Assembly (NCBI RefSeq): GCF_024518835.1
Contig: NZ_JANIGO010000002.1
Location: forward strand, 844,127 to 908,126
From: Limnobacter humi
GTDB taxonomy: Bacteria > Pseudomonadota > Gammaproteobacteria > Burkholderiales > Burkholderiaceae_B
Length of the DNA: 64,000 nucleotides
Direction: 5' to 3'
Made by a program: the position numbers and the translations under genes. Positions 63,610-64,000 of this stretch are shown here, in pieces; position 1 is the stretch's first letter, and each line of letters opens with the position of its first letter. Below the pieces are notes generated by a model, which was given only the letters and a program-made list of their open reading frames with translations, had not been told where the DNA came from and made no database searches.

Positions 63610-64000
63610 GAGAGGTCTGTTTTGTCCTTGGCGTTTCGCGCAGTCACATGACCGCTCTGAGAACCAGAAAAGCTGATTGGGTTGACCGTCGAAAGGCGCC
63701 ACCCAGGCCCGATGACGACCCGTTGTTGAGTGACATCATCAACGTTGCCAAAGACCTGCCCACCTACGGCTATCGCCGTGTGTGGGCCATTCTGAAGTTT
63801 CAGGGTGTCGATGGCAGTCCACGACTGGTGAACCATAAACGGGTTTACCGAGTAATGCGAGACAACAATTTGCTGTTGTTTCGGCATGGCAGTAAGCCTA
63901 GGGATACGCGTAGGCACGACGGAAAAGTGGCTGTTCAAAGCAGCAACACTCGTTGGTGCTCGGACGGATTTGAACTGTCTTGCGACAACGGTGAGAAAGT
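63567..64000 (+). CDS. IS2-type transposase OrfB (DDE, 5' part)
   Basis: Read in the -1 frame relative to orfA. GTG 63567 gives [18 protein letters not shown], matching the IS2 OrfB start. [32 protein letters not shown] and [18 protein letters not shown] follow, the last with the first catalytic Asp. It runs off the right edge. The frame is open from 63558, so a -1 slip near AAAAG (63556-63560) or GAAAG (63563-63567) could fuse it to OrfA. Confidence 0.9.
   Translation, partial: MDCALALVARGRPVREVCFVLGVSRSHMTALRTRKADWVDRRKAPPRPDDDPLLSDIINVAKDLPTYGYRRVWAILKFQGVDGSPRLVNHKRVYRVMRDNNLLLFRHGSKPRDTRRHDGKVAVQSSNTRWCSDGFELSCDNGEK

Larger units (their letters stand above)
63141..64000 (+). mobile_element. 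IS3-family insertion sequence, IS2 group (left end, truncated by window)
   Basis: The left end TGAACTTGCCCCCTGAAT resembles the IS2 terminal repeat (TAGACTGGCCCCCTGAAT). It contains orfA and the first part of orfB in the -1 frame. The right end, direct repeats and most of the DDE domain are outside the window. The boundary is approximate by a few bases. Confidence 0.85.

Noticed and set aside
63117..63938. 273-codon minus-strand frame
   Set aside because: Antisense to the IS transposase genes, which match IS2 proteins in the plus direction.

Overview
The window is chromosomal DNA of a Gram-negative betaproteobacterium of the order Burkholderiales. The main evidence is the gene order gyrA-serC-pheA-hisC-tyrA-aroA-cmk-rpsA-ihfB-lapA-lapB, supported by LPS heptose genes, ubiquinone genes and pilT-yggS-proC. 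The mix of housekeeping genes with dabAB and a DUF1302/DUF1329/YCF48/MMPL operon would suit a Limnobacter-like organism, but the genus is inference only. No rRNA, tRNA or CRISPR array was seen; one tmRNA gene is present.

Positions 1-9,800 are housekeeping: the end of pilT, yggS-proC, ubiA with oxyR upstream, ridA-recG, and the ribosome/tRNA-modification operon rpsP-rimM-trmD-rplS with a recognisable promoter and an internal hairpin. Positions 9,800-24,860 are one long leftward block: hldD, the heptose kinase gene, lapB, lapA, ihfB, rpsA, cmk, aroA, tyrA, hisC, pheA, serC, gyrA. Many of these genes overlap by 1-4 bases or abut, so translation is probably coupled. Rightward genes follow: an amidohydrolase, an OmpA-domain protein, ubiG, a HAD phosphatase, an unknown anchored protein and ssrA (tmRNA).

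From the tmRNA 3' end to about 32,000 lies a small accessory patch: a GlxA-type regulator divergent from a small monooxygenase, separated by a palindrome, with non-coding flanks and a T-arm-like repeat of the tmRNA end at the far side. Then come dabA/dabB (inorganic carbon uptake) with a divergent NhaR-like LysR gene, and a TetR gene with a perfect 16-bp palindrome upstream of an MBL-fold hydrolase/SDR pair. These are followed by an EamA transporter, a LysR gene facing an old yellow enzyme, a MazG-like pyrophosphohydrolase, the glutathione-dependent formaldehyde pathway, an ECF sigma factor with NrsF-type anti-sigma factor, a 2OG-Fe(II) oxygenase and cheV.

Positions 49,100-63,000 are the least conventional. 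They hold an orphan protein, an aspartoacylase-like hydrolase, and a four-gene leftward operon whose products should span the envelope: DUF1302 outer-membrane protein, DUF1329 periplasmic protein, YCF48-like beta-propeller, MMPL/RND inner-membrane transporter. Beside it are an Ada-like protein, a dihydroflavonol-reductase-like SDR, a lipoprotein alpha/beta hydrolase and a class-C beta-lactamase-fold esterase. I regard the four-gene operon as the best candidate for an undescribed system, probably transport of a hydrophobic compound. The window ends inside an IS3-family (IS2-group) insertion sequence.
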